NCBI GenBank assembly: GCA_012798455.1
Contig: JAAZNC010000008.1
Location: forward strand, 26,345-90,344
DNA length: 64,000 nt
Direction of reading: 5' to 3'
From: Chloroflexota bacterium
GTDB taxonomy: Bacteria > Chloroflexota > Anaerolineae > Anaerolineales > Anaerolineaceae
Part shown: one piece after another, positions 50,052 through 59,902 of the stretch
Layout of the letters: each line of letters starts with the position of its first letter
How positions within the stretch are numbered: the first letter of the stretch is position 1
Position numbers and translations under genes: made by a program
The notes under the pieces: generated by a model
What the model saw: only the letters and a program-made list of their open reading frames with translations
Told to the model about the DNA's origin: nothing
The model's database searches: none

Positions 50052-52157
50052 GTGATGGACACTATTTCCTTCAACACTGCCCAACAACAACTGCTTGATT
50101 TACCCATCCCAATTCACATTGCACTGGATGGACCTTTTAAAAGCGGTAAAACTACCGTTGCGGTTGCCCGTATGATGCAGATCAGCGCTCATTGCAACCC
50201 ATTCCAACGCTTGCTGGTGCTGGTACCCCAATTATCGCTGGCAGAGAAATATCGCCAAGCGGTGCGGGATGCACAATTCCCGGCAGGCAATCCTCCCACC
50301 ATTACCACACTGGCTGGCTTATCGCGCCAGTTCATCCAGCTTTACTGGCCATTTATCCAGGGAAGTGCCGGTTTCAGCTCCATCGGTTCCCGCCCTACTT
50401 TTCTCAATATGGAAACCGCTCAGTATTTCATGGAACAGGTCTGCCAGCCTTTCCTTGATAAAAAATATTTCCTTGAGATCCGCATCGATCGTGCCCGTCT
50501 TTTCAGCCAGATTCTGGATACCATGAATAAGGCTGCACTGGTAGGTTATGCACTGGAAGAGACCGCTCTGCGCTTGAAAGCTGCCTGGACGGGTGAAAAC
50601 ATCCGCGAGAAGCATTACGAACAATCCCAGGAATGCGCCCTGGCTTTTCGAGCTTTCTGTTTGCAAAACAATGTGCTGGATTATTCCCTGCAGGTTGAGC
50701 TGTTCCGGCATTTTATCCTGCAGGATGTTTCGCTCCAAAAAGAATTTTTCGTGCCCTATGCTTTTTTGATCGCAGATAATCTGGAAGAAGACGTACCGAT
50801 TCTGCATGACTTGATCCTTAGTTTGAACGAACATATTCCATCCATGCTATTCATCAACGATCAGCATGCCGGCTATCGCTCTTTTCTGGGAGCAGACGCC
50901 ACCAGCGCCGCACGGCTGGCAACCATCTGCCAACAGCATTTCACTTTCAGCGAACAATTCAATATGGCAGAGGATGTAAAAGCATTCAATATGTCTTTAA
51001 TTCGCTGCATTCAAAGAAAAGAAACCCACCAGTTCCCAACCGCTGCCCAAGCCGCTTACACACTGCAGAATCTGCCCTTCTATCCCGATATGGTAGATGC
51101 GGTCTGCCAGACCATTCTTCAGCTTGTCAAAGATCAGCACGAATCACCTGGTCAAATAGCGGTTTTATCCCCTTATCTACCGGACTCCTTGAAATTCGCG
51201 TTGACGCAAAAATTGAGCGCTATGGGTATACCCTTTATCTCCACCCGTCCTTCGCGCACTCTGGCAGACGAATCCATTACCCGTACCATGTTGGTTTTTG
51301 CCAAAGCAGCTCACCCGAACTGGAATCTGTCCATTCAAGTTGAGGAACTGCGTCTCGCCATCATGACCATTTTCCCAAAATGTGATATCCTGCGCGCTGC
51401 GCTGCTGGCAGAAAATTCACTAACAGATGGAAATCGATTACTTCCCTTCACGGATATCCCGGCATTCACGCGCGAACGCATCTCCCATCAGATCGGTAAT
51501 CAATATAATGAATTGATCCAATGGATCGAAGACTATCGACATAAACAAGAACCCTTGCCGTTGGATATATTTCTTTCGCAGCTATTCGGCGAAAAACTTG
51601 CGCAACCCGGTTTCGGATTGCACGAGGATGTAGACAAAGCTGCTGTGTTGAACAACCTGATCCGCTCCATGCATGATTTTCGCACCACTTTCACTGCACT
51701 GGCTGAAACACAGCAGGTGGATGTCAATCAAATGTATATGCAGACCCTGCAAAACGGGCTGCTGCCTTCCCGCCACCCGCTGTGGAATGACGAGATGGAT
51801 GCGGTGTTAATCTCCCCCGCCTTCACTTTCTTGATGAAAAATAGGAGTGTGAAATACCAATTCTGGCTGGATATCGGATCCATGGGGTGGTGGGAACGTC
51901 TTGACCAACCCCTCACTCATCCCCATGTGCTCAACCGCAACTGGCAAATGGAAAAACGTTGGACAGACACAGAGGAATATCAAGCCAATCAGGCTGCACT
52001 GGCAAGATTGGTAAAGGGTTTGTTGGAGCGTTGTGAAAACCATATTTACCTATATGCGGTTGGATTAAATCAAGCCGGTATCAACCAGAGCAGCCCCTTA
52101 CTGAGCGCCATGCAGCTCTTCTTAAAGCGCATGCGAGGAGCAAATAACCATGCCTGA
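50052..52157 (+). CDS. SF1-helicase-fold protein, AddB-like, with Walker A but degenerate Walker B
   Basis: HIALDGPFKSGKTTVAVARMM Walker A; FLIADNLEEDVPILHDLI instead of DEAQD; operon with UvrD helicase and nuclease. Confidence 0.7.
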   Translation: MMDTISFNTAQQQLLDLPIPIHIALDGPFKSGKTTVAVARMMQISAHCNPFQRLLVLVPQLSLAEKYRQAVRDAQFPAGNPPTITTLAGLSRQFIQLYWPFIQGSAGFSSIGSRPTFLNMETAQYFMEQVCQPFLDKKYFLEIRIDRARLFSQILDTMNKAALVGYALEETALRLKAAWTGENIREKHYEQSQECALAFRAFCLQNNVLDYSLQVELFRHFILQDVSLQKEFFVPYAFLIADNLEEDVPILHDLILSLNEHIPSMLFINDQHAGYRSFLGADATSAARLATICQQHFTFSEQFNMAEDVKAFNMSLIRCIQRKETHQFPTAAQAAYTLQNLPFYPDMVDAVCQTILQLVKDQHESPGQIAVLSPYLPDSLKFALTQKLSAMGIPFISTRPSRTLADESITRTMLVFAKAAHPNWNLSIQVEELRLAIMTIFPKCDILRAALLAENSLTDGNRLLPFTDIPAFTRERISHQIGNQYNELIQWIEDYRHKQEPLPLDIFLSQLFGEKLAQPGFGLHEDVDKAAVLNNLIRSMHDFRTTFTALAETQQVDVNQMYMQTLQNGLLPSRHPLWNDEMDAVLISPAFTFLMKNRSVKYQFWLDIGSMGWWERLDQPLTHPHVLNRNWQMEKRWTDTEEYQANQAALARLVKGLLERCENHIYLYAVGLNQAGINQSSPLLSAMQLFLKRMRGANNHA

Positions 52158-54372
52158 ATTCATTCCTCGCCCTGCCCAGGCAGCCATTCTGCGTTATAGC
52201 CATGGCAAGATGGGCATTGCTGCTGTCCCCGGCAGCGGAAAAACGCATACCCTTTCCTACCTTGCAGCTGACCTGATCGCCTCCGACCGCATTAAAGAAG
52301 ACCAGGAAGTGCTAATCGTGACGCTGGTGAATTCGGCTGTGCAGAATTTTTCCAAGCGCATCGCACTTTTTATGCGCCAGACAGGTCTGCTGGAAAATAT
52401 CGGGTATCGCGTGCGCACCCTGCATGGATTGGCGCACGATATCGTGCGCGAAAGACCTGATCTGGCCGGGTTATCCAATAATTTCCAAATTCTGGATGAA
52501 CGAGCCAGTAATGACCTGCTGGACCAGATTGTCGGCACCTGGCAGCGCAATAACCTCGATTTTCTAATCCGGTACACCACTCCTGAGTCCCGCGATAACA
52601 TACAATATTTAAGCAATAAATGGAAACAGATATTGCTTTCCATGGCATCCGCTTTTATTCAGCAAGCCAAGGATTTGGAGTTGAGCCCACAGCACATCCA
52701 ATCTGAAATGGTGCATACTGGCATCGATCAGGAACTACTACGCTTTGGGATAGAAGTCTATCAAGATTACCAAAATGCTTTGAGTTATCAAGCTGCCATC
52801 GATTTTCAAGACCTCATCCGGCTAGCTTACTCCATTTTGAAATTAGATGCAGATTACCTGCAGCGTCTGCAGCAACGTTGGCCATATATCCTCGAGGATG
52901 AAGCCCAGGATTCATCTGCCCTGCAGGAGAAGATCCTGCGCCTGTTATGTGGGAAGAAAGGCAATTGGGTGCGGGTCGGTGATCCGAATCAGGCTATTTA
53001 TGAAACCTTCACCACCGCTGACCCGAAATACCTATTGCACTTTCTGCACGAAAAAGGAGTGCAATCTTATGACTTGCCCAACTCCGGCAGGTCAACATAC
53101 AGCATTATCCATCTGGCAAACCACCTCATCGAATGGAATCAAAAAGAACCTGCTCCAGAGTTATTAAAGGCACTTGTTCCACCTTTCATCCAACCTACCG
53201 GGCAGGATGATCCACAACCCAATCCCCCGGATATACCGGAACATATCTACCTGTATGATAAAGCCCTCTCTCCCGAAAAAGAAGAGGATATGGTCGTACA
53301 GTCGGTAGTGCGCTGGCTAGCAGAAAATCCACGACAGACTGTGGCAATCCTGGTCACCCGCAACGACAAAGGCGCCAGTCTCGTGCAGAAGTTGAAAAAC
53401 AAGAAAGTAAAAACAGTGGAGCTTCTACAGACCAGTTTTGCTACGCGCAGAATAGCAAAAATATTATCTGATCTGATGTATTTTTTTGCAGAACCACAAA
53501 GCGCTAAAAAACTGACTGCCGCTTTCCAGAGCCTGTATGAGGAGCGTTTTGAGGATGCGGAAGAGAAAAAACTCTTCCGGGCTTTTTGCTCCAGACTGAA
53601 AAAGGAAACGCTGGTAGAAAATCTGCTTTTCCATCCCCCTGAGAAGAATGAACAATCATTACTGGAGCCGCTTCATTCCACTTTCCGAGAAATTTTTCAA
53701 CAGTTTGCCACCTTCGTGCACAATAATCAAAATGCCACCCTCTTGCCCATTCATGAATTCATCCTGACCCTCTCGGTGCAATTATTCACTGAAGCTCATG
53801 AACTGGCACTTACTTATAAATTAGCGGAAATGATGGAAAGGGCTGCGGTCGCCAACCCTGTTTTAACGTTGAAGGATGTAGCAGTCGAACTGGATCGTAT
53901 CTACAGCAACCGCATCCGCATCAACGGCTTTTCGGATGAAGAATTGGAATTTGACCCAGACCAGCATCGCGGAGAAGTGGTGGTTTCCACCATCCATAAA
54001 GCCAAGGGATTGGAGTGGGACCGTGTCTATCTAGTCTCGGTGAACAATTACGATTTCCCTACCAACCAACCTTACGACCAGTATATTTCAGAACGTTATT
54101 TCATTCGCGACCGTCTCAACCTGGAAGCGGAAATGCTAGCCTCTTTGAAGAACCTGTCAAAAGGAACGCCTTATCAAGAAGGAGATCCCACCTTACAGGC
54201 ACGCATCAGCTACAGCGCTGAAAGACTACGGTTATTGTATGTGGGCATCACACGTGCCCGCCGTGAATTGGTGATGACATGGAATGAAGGAAAATTCAAT
54301 AATTGTGTGATGGCAATCCCCTTTGTGGAATTGACCGCCTTTTGGGAGCAATATCATGCCGCACCTGACTGA
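52150..54372 (+). CDS. UvrD/Rep-family SF1 DNA helicase
   Basis: MGIAAVPGSGKTHTLSYL, YILEDEAQDSSALQEKIL, VVVSTIHKAKGLEWDRVYLVSV, LRLLYVGITRARREL. Confidence 0.93.
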   Translation: MPEFIPRPAQAAILRYSHGKMGIAAVPGSGKTHTLSYLAADLIASDRIKEDQEVLIVTLVNSAVQNFSKRIALFMRQTGLLENIGYRVRTLHGLAHDIVRERPDLAGLSNNFQILDERASNDLLDQIVGTWQRNNLDFLIRYTTPESRDNIQYLSNKWKQILLSMASAFIQQAKDLELSPQHIQSEMVHTGIDQELLRFGIEVYQDYQNALSYQAAIDFQDLIRLAYSILKLDADYLQRLQQRWPYILEDEAQDSSALQEKILRLLCGKKGNWVRVGDPNQAIYETFTTADPKYLLHFLHEKGVQSYDLPNSGRSTYSIIHLANHLIEWNQKEPAPELLKALVPPFIQPTGQDDPQPNPPDIPEHIYLYDKALSPEKEEDMVVQSVVRWLAENPRQTVAILVTRNDKGASLVQKLKNKKVKTVELLQTSFATRRIAKILSDLMYFFAEPQSAKKLTAAFQSLYEERFEDAEEKKLFRAFCSRLKKETLVENLLFHPPEKNEQSLLEPLHSTFREIFQQFATFVHNNQNATLLPIHEFILTLSVQLFTEAHELALTYKLAEMMERAAVANPVLTLKDVAVELDRIYSNRIRINGFSDEELEFDPDQHRGEVVVSTIHKAKGLEWDRVYLVSVNNYDFPTNQPYDQYISERYFIRDRLNLEAEMLASLKNLSKGTPYQEGDPTLQARISYSAERLRLLYVGITRARRELVMTWNEGKFNNCVMAIPFVELTAFWEQYHAAPD

Positions 54373-55195
54373 TTTTCGCTTCAGTGCACAATCACTGCAA
54401 GATTATGTGGAATGTCCGCGACGCTTTCTGCTGCGCTACATCCAGAAGCTGGATTGGCCCGCCGAACAGAGCAACCCTTATCTGGCTTTCGAGCAATATC
54501 GCTATAAAGGAGAATTGTTTCATATTTGTGTTGATCAGTATTTCCACAACATTGATCCTGTTTTGATTGAACAACAGATCCACAATGATGATCTGCGCAC
54601 CTGGTGGCAACATTTCCTGGAATTCATTCAGGAACAGAATTTTCTTCACACCGTTTCAGAGATCCTTTTTCAAGCCAGTCTGGGAGACCATCTTCTGATA
54701 GCCAAATTTGATCTGCTGGCAGTTACTGCCGATCACAACGTAATCATTTTCGATTGGAAAACCATTGCTGGGGATCGCAAGCCTACCCATCACATCCTGG
54801 TTGAAAAGATGCAAACTCTTATTTATCCATATATCCTATGCCGGGCTGGGTTATCTGTGAATGGAGAGCAACTTGCCCATCCAACGAATGTGACATTGCA
54901 ATATTGGTTCCCGCAATATCCGCATGAACCCGAACCTTTCAAATATTCATCTGTACAAATGCAACAAGATCAAACACAATTACGCGGATTGATGGAGGAA
55001 ATAGAGATCAAGACAATGGGTGATTTCCTTATGACCGAAGACGAAAAGCGCTGCCGTTTTTGTGTTTACCGTTCCTACTGCGGACGGGGTGATGTGGCAG
55101 GGAATGTATTGAATGAGGATCAGGAAACCGCACTGAATTTGGATCTGGACAATCTGGACCTGAATTTTGAGAATATCGAGGAAATTGTATACTGA
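54356..55195 (+). CDS. PD-(D/E)XK nuclease family protein with predicted 4Fe-4S cluster
   Basis: YVECPRRFLLRYIQ, GELFHICVDQYF, LIAKFDLLAVTADHNVIIFDWKT catalytic core, CRFCVYRSYCGRG. Confidence 0.87.
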   Translation: MPHLTDFRFSAQSLQDYVECPRRFLLRYIQKLDWPAEQSNPYLAFEQYRYKGELFHICVDQYFHNIDPVLIEQQIHNDDLRTWWQHFLEFIQEQNFLHTVSEILFQASLGDHLLIAKFDLLAVTADHNVIIFDWKTIAGDRKPTHHILVEKMQTLIYPYILCRAGLSVNGEQLAHPTNVTLQYWFPQYPHEPEPFKYSSVQMQQDQTQLRGLMEEIEIKTMGDFLMTEDEKRCRFCVYRSYCGRGDVAGNVLNEDQETALNLDLDNLDLNFENIEEIVY

Positions 55196-55197
55196 AC

Positions 55198-57531
55198 ATG
55201 CGCTGGATAACCCCCGAACCCGTTATTGTCCCTGATAGCCTGCGTGCTTATTATGAGCATTCCCCTTATCTAGCAGAAGCACTGGTGAGGAAAGGAATCA
55301 CTGATGCCGATCGAGCCATTCCCTTTCTGGATTATACCTGTTATCCTCCCACCAATCCATGCGAGTTGCCGGGGATAGAAGCAGCAACCCAGCGCCTCTT
55401 ACAAGCACTGTCAAAAAAAGAAAGGATCGGCATTTGGGGCGATTTTGATGTGGATGGACAGACCTCCACTGCACTGCTGGTCAGTTTCTTTCGAACCATT
55501 CAACTCCCTGTGCAATACCATATCCCTATTCGGGAGGAAGAGTCCCATGGCATTCTCAAACAGCCCTTGGAACATTTTCTCAAGCAGGGAGTGGATGTGT
55601 TGGTTACCTGCGATACGGGCATCTCTGCTCATGAAGCGCTGGATTTTGCTACCCAACAGGGTGTAGATGTGATCATCACCGACCATCATACTCCACCCAA
55701 ACAATTGCCCTCCGTACTGGTTTCCATCAATCCTCATTTTGTTGATACTGAGCATGCTTTTCACAACTTGAGTGGTGTGGGGACTGCTTTTATTTTGACC
55801 CGTGCCATCGCTGCTGAATTGGATATGCTGGATGAATGGCAGGAATCAGTTTTGGATCTGGTTGCACTGGGCACCATCGCGGATGTTGCTCCTCTGCTTC
55901 ACGAAAACCGCTACATGGTGCAATATGGGCTTGATCTTCTACGTCGCCGCCCACGCCTAGCTATCCAAGAAATGTTGCGCACTGCCGATGTACCACTGGA
56001 TTCTGTGGATGAGCAAACCGTCAGTTTCATTCTCGCCCCGCGCATGAATGCCCGCGGGCGTCTGGGAGATGCTAATCCTATGGTGGAATTTTTACTAACG
56101 GATGACCTAACACTTGCCCGGCGTACTGCTGCCGAATTGGAAGGACTGAACAACCAGCGCAAGATGCTGGTCAACCAGGTATATCAGGCAGCCATTTCCC
56201 AAATTGAAAAAGATCCCGTTTTTGAAGAGAAAAGCATTATCATCCTGACTAATCCAACCTGGCCGGCAGGCATCTTAGGCATCGTTGCCAATCATTTGTG
56301 CGATACCTATGACAAACCAGCTATTTTATTGACTAAAGATCGCCACGGTATGTTAAAAGGTTCCGCCCGCTCTATCTCAGGCATCGATATCACGCAGCAA
56401 TTACAGGTACACAGCCACTTGCTGGTATCCTTCGGAGGACATGCCATGGCAGCCGGTATGGCGCTGCACCAGCAACAATTCGACTCGTTTGTGCAGCAAC
56501 TAAACAGATCCATAGCATCCATCGTCGGGGTTGGTGAAATAGAAGCAACTTTGCCTATTGATGCTTATCTGCCGCTGGCTGGCGTGGATGAATCTTTTAT
56601 GCAATCCATAGAAAAATTAGCACCTTATGGAGCTGGCAATCCTGCTCCCACCTTCCTGGCGGAACATCTGCACATCGCTGGTTCCTGCTATCTCGATCGT
56701 GATAAAGTGCACCGTTCTATTCAAGTTGCATCTGCCGAGGGGCAACGCTATGAAGTGAAATGGTGGCACGCCTTTGATACTCCCCTGCCCTCTGGTGAGA
56801 TCGATCTAGCATATACGGTCAGGCGCAGCACTTTCCGAAGTGAAAGCAGTCTGGAATTGGGCTGGGTGGATGCACGCAAACGCCAACCTGAATCTATCAC
56901 CATCGCAAAGAATAAACCAGATACTGTCATCCTAGATTGCCGTTATGTAACCAACAGTCTATCTGACCTGCTGCAATTCTGCCGCACCGAAAAGGCCCTC
57001 TGTTGGGGTGAACACATCACAATTGACCAGATCCAGGTGCACAATCGACTTCAGTTGCAAGAGTGCCCCGTGCTGGTATTCTTGCATATGCCCCCACATG
57101 CTATAATCTTGCGATCCATTCTGGCGACAGTCCAACCCCACACTATGGCATTATTCAACCTGCCACAAGATGCCATGGACCCACGTATTTTTCTGCAAAC
57201 ATTGATGGGTATGCTCAAATATGCGCTACGTGAAAAACAGGGCATCATCTCACTGGAACAATATGCTGCAATGCTAGGGGTACCGTCTTCCATGATCGAA
57301 ATTGGTTTGAACCTGCTTCAGGTTGAAGGGCATATCCAGGTGGAAGCCAGGAGTAAAGAGAAACGCACTATTACCACCAGCAGCTCTCCTGCTGATATGA
57401 GTGCCCGGGCACACTGGCAAGCACAGCTGTTGCAATCTTTCAGTGAGATGGTTGCCTTCCAGCGTTTTTTATTGCGCCTGCCACCCGATAAGATCCTGCA
57501 AGATTATGGTACAACGCAAACGAATAATTAA
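55198..57531 (+). CDS. recJ: RecJ-family single-stranded-DNA exonuclease with C-terminal extension
   Basis: IGIWGDFDVDGQTSTALL, DVIITDHHTPP, INPHF, GVGTAF, ILAPRMNARGRLGDA, SFGGHAMAAGMAL. Confidence 0.92.
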   Translation: MRWITPEPVIVPDSLRAYYEHSPYLAEALVRKGITDADRAIPFLDYTCYPPTNPCELPGIEAATQRLLQALSKKERIGIWGDFDVDGQTSTALLVSFFRTIQLPVQYHIPIREEESHGILKQPLEHFLKQGVDVLVTCDTGISAHEALDFATQQGVDVIITDHHTPPKQLPSVLVSINPHFVDTEHAFHNLSGVGTAFILTRAIAAELDMLDEWQESVLDLVALGTIADVAPLLHENRYMVQYGLDLLRRRPRLAIQEMLRTADVPLDSVDEQTVSFILAPRMNARGRLGDANPMVEFLLTDDLTLARRTAAELEGLNNQRKMLVNQVYQAAISQIEKDPVFEEKSIIILTNPTWPAGILGIVANHLCDTYDKPAILLTKDRHGMLKGSARSISGIDITQQLQVHSHLLVSFGGHAMAAGMALHQQQFDSFVQQLNRSIASIVGVGEIEATLPIDAYLPLAGVDESFMQSIEKLAPYGAGNPAPTFLAEHLHIAGSCYLDRDKVHRSIQVASAEGQRYEVKWWHAFDTPLPSGEIDLAYTVRRSTFRSESSLELGWVDARKRQPESITIAKNKPDTVILDCRYVTNSLSDLLQFCRTEKALCWGEHITIDQIQVHNRLQLQECPVLVFLHMPPHAIILRSILATVQPHTMALFNLPQDAMDPRIFLQTLMGMLKYALREKQGIISLEQYAAMLGVPSSMIEIGLNLLQVEGHIQVEARSKEKRTITTSSSPADMSARAHWQAQLLQSFSEMVAFQRFLLRLPPDKILQDYGTTQTNN

Positions 57532-57555
57532 TACTAAACTTGTCCAAATTATTGG

Positions 57556-57561
57556 TATAAT
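57556..57561 (+). promoter_or_regulatory. Extended -10 (TGGTATAAT) immediately before the L,D-transpeptidase ATG
   Basis: TATAAT ends 8 nt before the ATG at 57570; no SD possible between. Confidence 0.5.
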
Positions 57562-57569
57562 GCGCGCAA

Positions 57570-58598
57570 ATGACTGACATTAGCAGAAGAGATTTTTTAA
57601 AAAACTTAGGAGCCGGGGCGGTGGGTCTGGCTTTGTGGGGCAGATCTAGCACACCAAATTTAATACTTGCCCCCGAACTCGGACGAGTGACCAGAGAATC
57701 TCTCAGTGTATACGCCGAACCGAATGACACCAGCGTTATCCTATTTCAGCACTACCGGGATGATATCTTGCACATTTATAAAGAGATCACATCCCCGGAT
57801 GGTCCGGGGTACAACCCCGTCTGGTATCGGGTATGGGGCGGCTATGTACATAGTAGTTTTGTACAGAAAGTGAAATATCAACTCAACACCCTGATTGATA
57901 AATTCCCTTCACAGGGGCAGCTCATGGAGGTGACTGTTCCCTACTCCCAATCTTATCGCCACCGCGTGAATGAAGCGTGGGAGAAATTCTACCGTCTATA
58001 TTACAGTTCTGTTCATTGGGTCTTCAGCGCTAAAGAAGGACCAGATGGTTTGCCATGGTACGAGATCAGAGATGGACTAGTAGATCTCTCTTACTATGTG
58101 CCAGTTGAGCACCTACGCCCGGTCAGCGCTGACGAACTCACCCCCATCCATGCGGATGTGACACCCAGTTTGAAGCGGATCGAGATCTCGGTCGATTTTC
58201 AGAAACTGATGGCATTTGAAGGGGACCAACTTGTCAGGGAGATTAAAGTTTCCACTGGGCTACCCTATCTTAGCAGTGCTCCCAATACTATTCCCACCGA
58301 TACCCCACGTGGCAATTTCAAGATCCATGCCAAGCGTCCGAGTGTACACATGGGGGATGGCACTCTGCGTTCGGATGCCGAAGCTTACGAATTGCCCGGT
58401 GTTCCCTGGGTATCCTATTTTGAATCCTCCACTGGGGTCGCCATTCACGGCACTTTTTGGCATAATAACTTTGGCATGACCATGAGCCATGGCTGCATTA
58501 ATACACTCTCCGAAGAAGCCAAGTGGATCTACCGTTGGACCACCATCCCGGATGATGGCAACAGTGAGAAGTACCGCACCCCTGTGCTGGTTTACTAG
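57570..58598 (+). CDS. Tat-exported L,D-transpeptidase (YkuD domain)
   Basis: ISRRDFLKNLGAGAVGLALWG Tat signal; VAIHGTFWHNNFGMTMSHGCINTLSEEAKWIYRWT (HxxxSHGCxN). Confidence 0.93.
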   Translation: MTDISRRDFLKNLGAGAVGLALWGRSSTPNLILAPELGRVTRESLSVYAEPNDTSVILFQHYRDDILHIYKEITSPDGPGYNPVWYRVWGGYVHSSFVQKVKYQLNTLIDKFPSQGQLMEVTVPYSQSYRHRVNEAWEKFYRLYYSSVHWVFSAKEGPDGLPWYEIRDGLVDLSYYVPVEHLRPVSADELTPIHADVTPSLKRIEISVDFQKLMAFEGDQLVREIKVSTGLPYLSSAPNTIPTDTPRGNFKIHAKRPSVHMGDGTLRSDAEAYELPGVPWVSYFESSTGVAIHGTFWHNNFGMTMSHGCINTLSEEAKWIYRWTTIPDDGNSEKYRTPVLVY

Positions 58599-58640
58599 AT
58601 TTTCCTTCAATATAAGTAATTGAAATCCTATATAGAAATC

Positions 58641-59840
58641 TCAGTCTAACAGAAAGCGTTGGAAGACCTGGTTCCCTACTAATTTTCCCCTGCGGGTCAG
58701 TCGGATGGCGCGCGGTACTTCTTCTATCACTTCCAGCAATCCCAGATGAACCAGTTCCGCGATCTGTTCTTCATATACATCGAATAAAGATTTCTCAAAC
58801 TTTTCATAAAAAAGATCAGCACGCAATCCTTCTTCGACCAACCGCAGTCCCAGCATGGCGCTTTCCCCCATTTCATCTGCTGGTGTCAATGCATGACCTT
58901 CCTCCATCCAAGGAAAAGGAAAAACGAGTTTATCATGGTTATCGACCGCTGCGATAGCATTTAAGTATTCTGTTATAGATAGAGGATTCGCCCAGCGCCA
59001 CCCATGCAGATGGCTGTGGGCTGCCACCCCTAACCCAAGGTAGGAAGAATTACGCCAGTACAGTAGATTATGTTGGCAGCGATGATCATATCCATCCTCC
59101 TGCTTTGCCCAATTGGAGATCTCGTATTGCTGGAACCCTTGTGTTCCCAGAAAATCCATCACCCATTCGTACATATCCGCTGCCAGGTCATCATCCATGG
59201 CAGGCAGGGTTCCTCGCTGAATGGCTGTTGCCAGAGGGGTATCTTCCTCTATTGTCAGCGCATATAATGAAAGATGGGTGGGCTGCAGTTCTAGTGCTTT
59301 CTTCACCGAATCTTGCCAGTCTGCCAGTGTTTGCCGTGGCAGTCCGAACATCAAATCCAGACTGATATTGCCTATTCCGATATTGTGTAGTACTTGAACA
59401 GCATTCACTACGTCCTGGAAACAATGCCGTCTGCCAAGCATCTTCAATTCCTGCTCTTGTGCACTTTGCATACCCAGACTTATCCTGTTGATGTCAGCTT
59501 GCTGCCAATCTCGTGCAGTTTGTTCCACGACATCTGCCGGATTAGCCTCCATCGAGATTTCTACCTCAGGAGAAATATTAAAATGATCCCTGCATGTCTT
59601 CAATATTTCGATCAGAGATTGAGACGGAAAATAGGATGGAGTTCCACCTCCCAGATAGATCGAATTTACCAATAATGACTCTGGTAGATATGCCCCACTG
59701 AGATTGAGTTCTTTCAGCAAGGTGTCACGGTAATTTGCAAAGTACTTTTCCATACCTGCACTTGTGTTAAAATCACAATAGGTACAGCGACTTTTACAGA
59801 ACGGAAAATGAATATAAATTCCTGCCTTTTTCATCAGCAA
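58641..59840 (-). CDS. hemW: Radical SAM coproporphyrinogen III oxidase-like protein HemW
   Basis: GIYIHFPFCKSRCTYCDFN CxxxCxxC; LGGGTPSYF; RISLGMQSAQEQELKMLGR. Confidence 0.92.
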   Translation of the reverse strand: MLMKKAGIYIHFPFCKSRCTYCDFNTSAGMEKYFANYRDTLLKELNLSGAYLPESLLVNSIYLGGGTPSYFPSQSLIEILKTCRDHFNISPEVEISMEANPADVVEQTARDWQQADINRISLGMQSAQEQELKMLGRRHCFQDVVNAVQVLHNIGIGNISLDLMFGLPRQTLADWQDSVKKALELQPTHLSLYALTIEEDTPLATAIQRGTLPAMDDDLAADMYEWVMDFLGTQGFQQYEISNWAKQEDGYDHRCQHNLLYWRNSSYLGLGVAAHSHLHGWRWANPLSITEYLNAIAAVDNHDKLVFPFPWMEEGHALTPADEMGESAMLGLRLVEEGLRADLFYEKFEKSLFDVYEEQIAELVHLGLLEVIEEVPRAIRLTRRGKLVGNQVFQRFLLD

Positions 59841-59902
59841 AATCTATCATATCATTGATGTTATAATATTGCGGCTTTGACAACCAAAAAGAGTGAAGCA
59901 AA

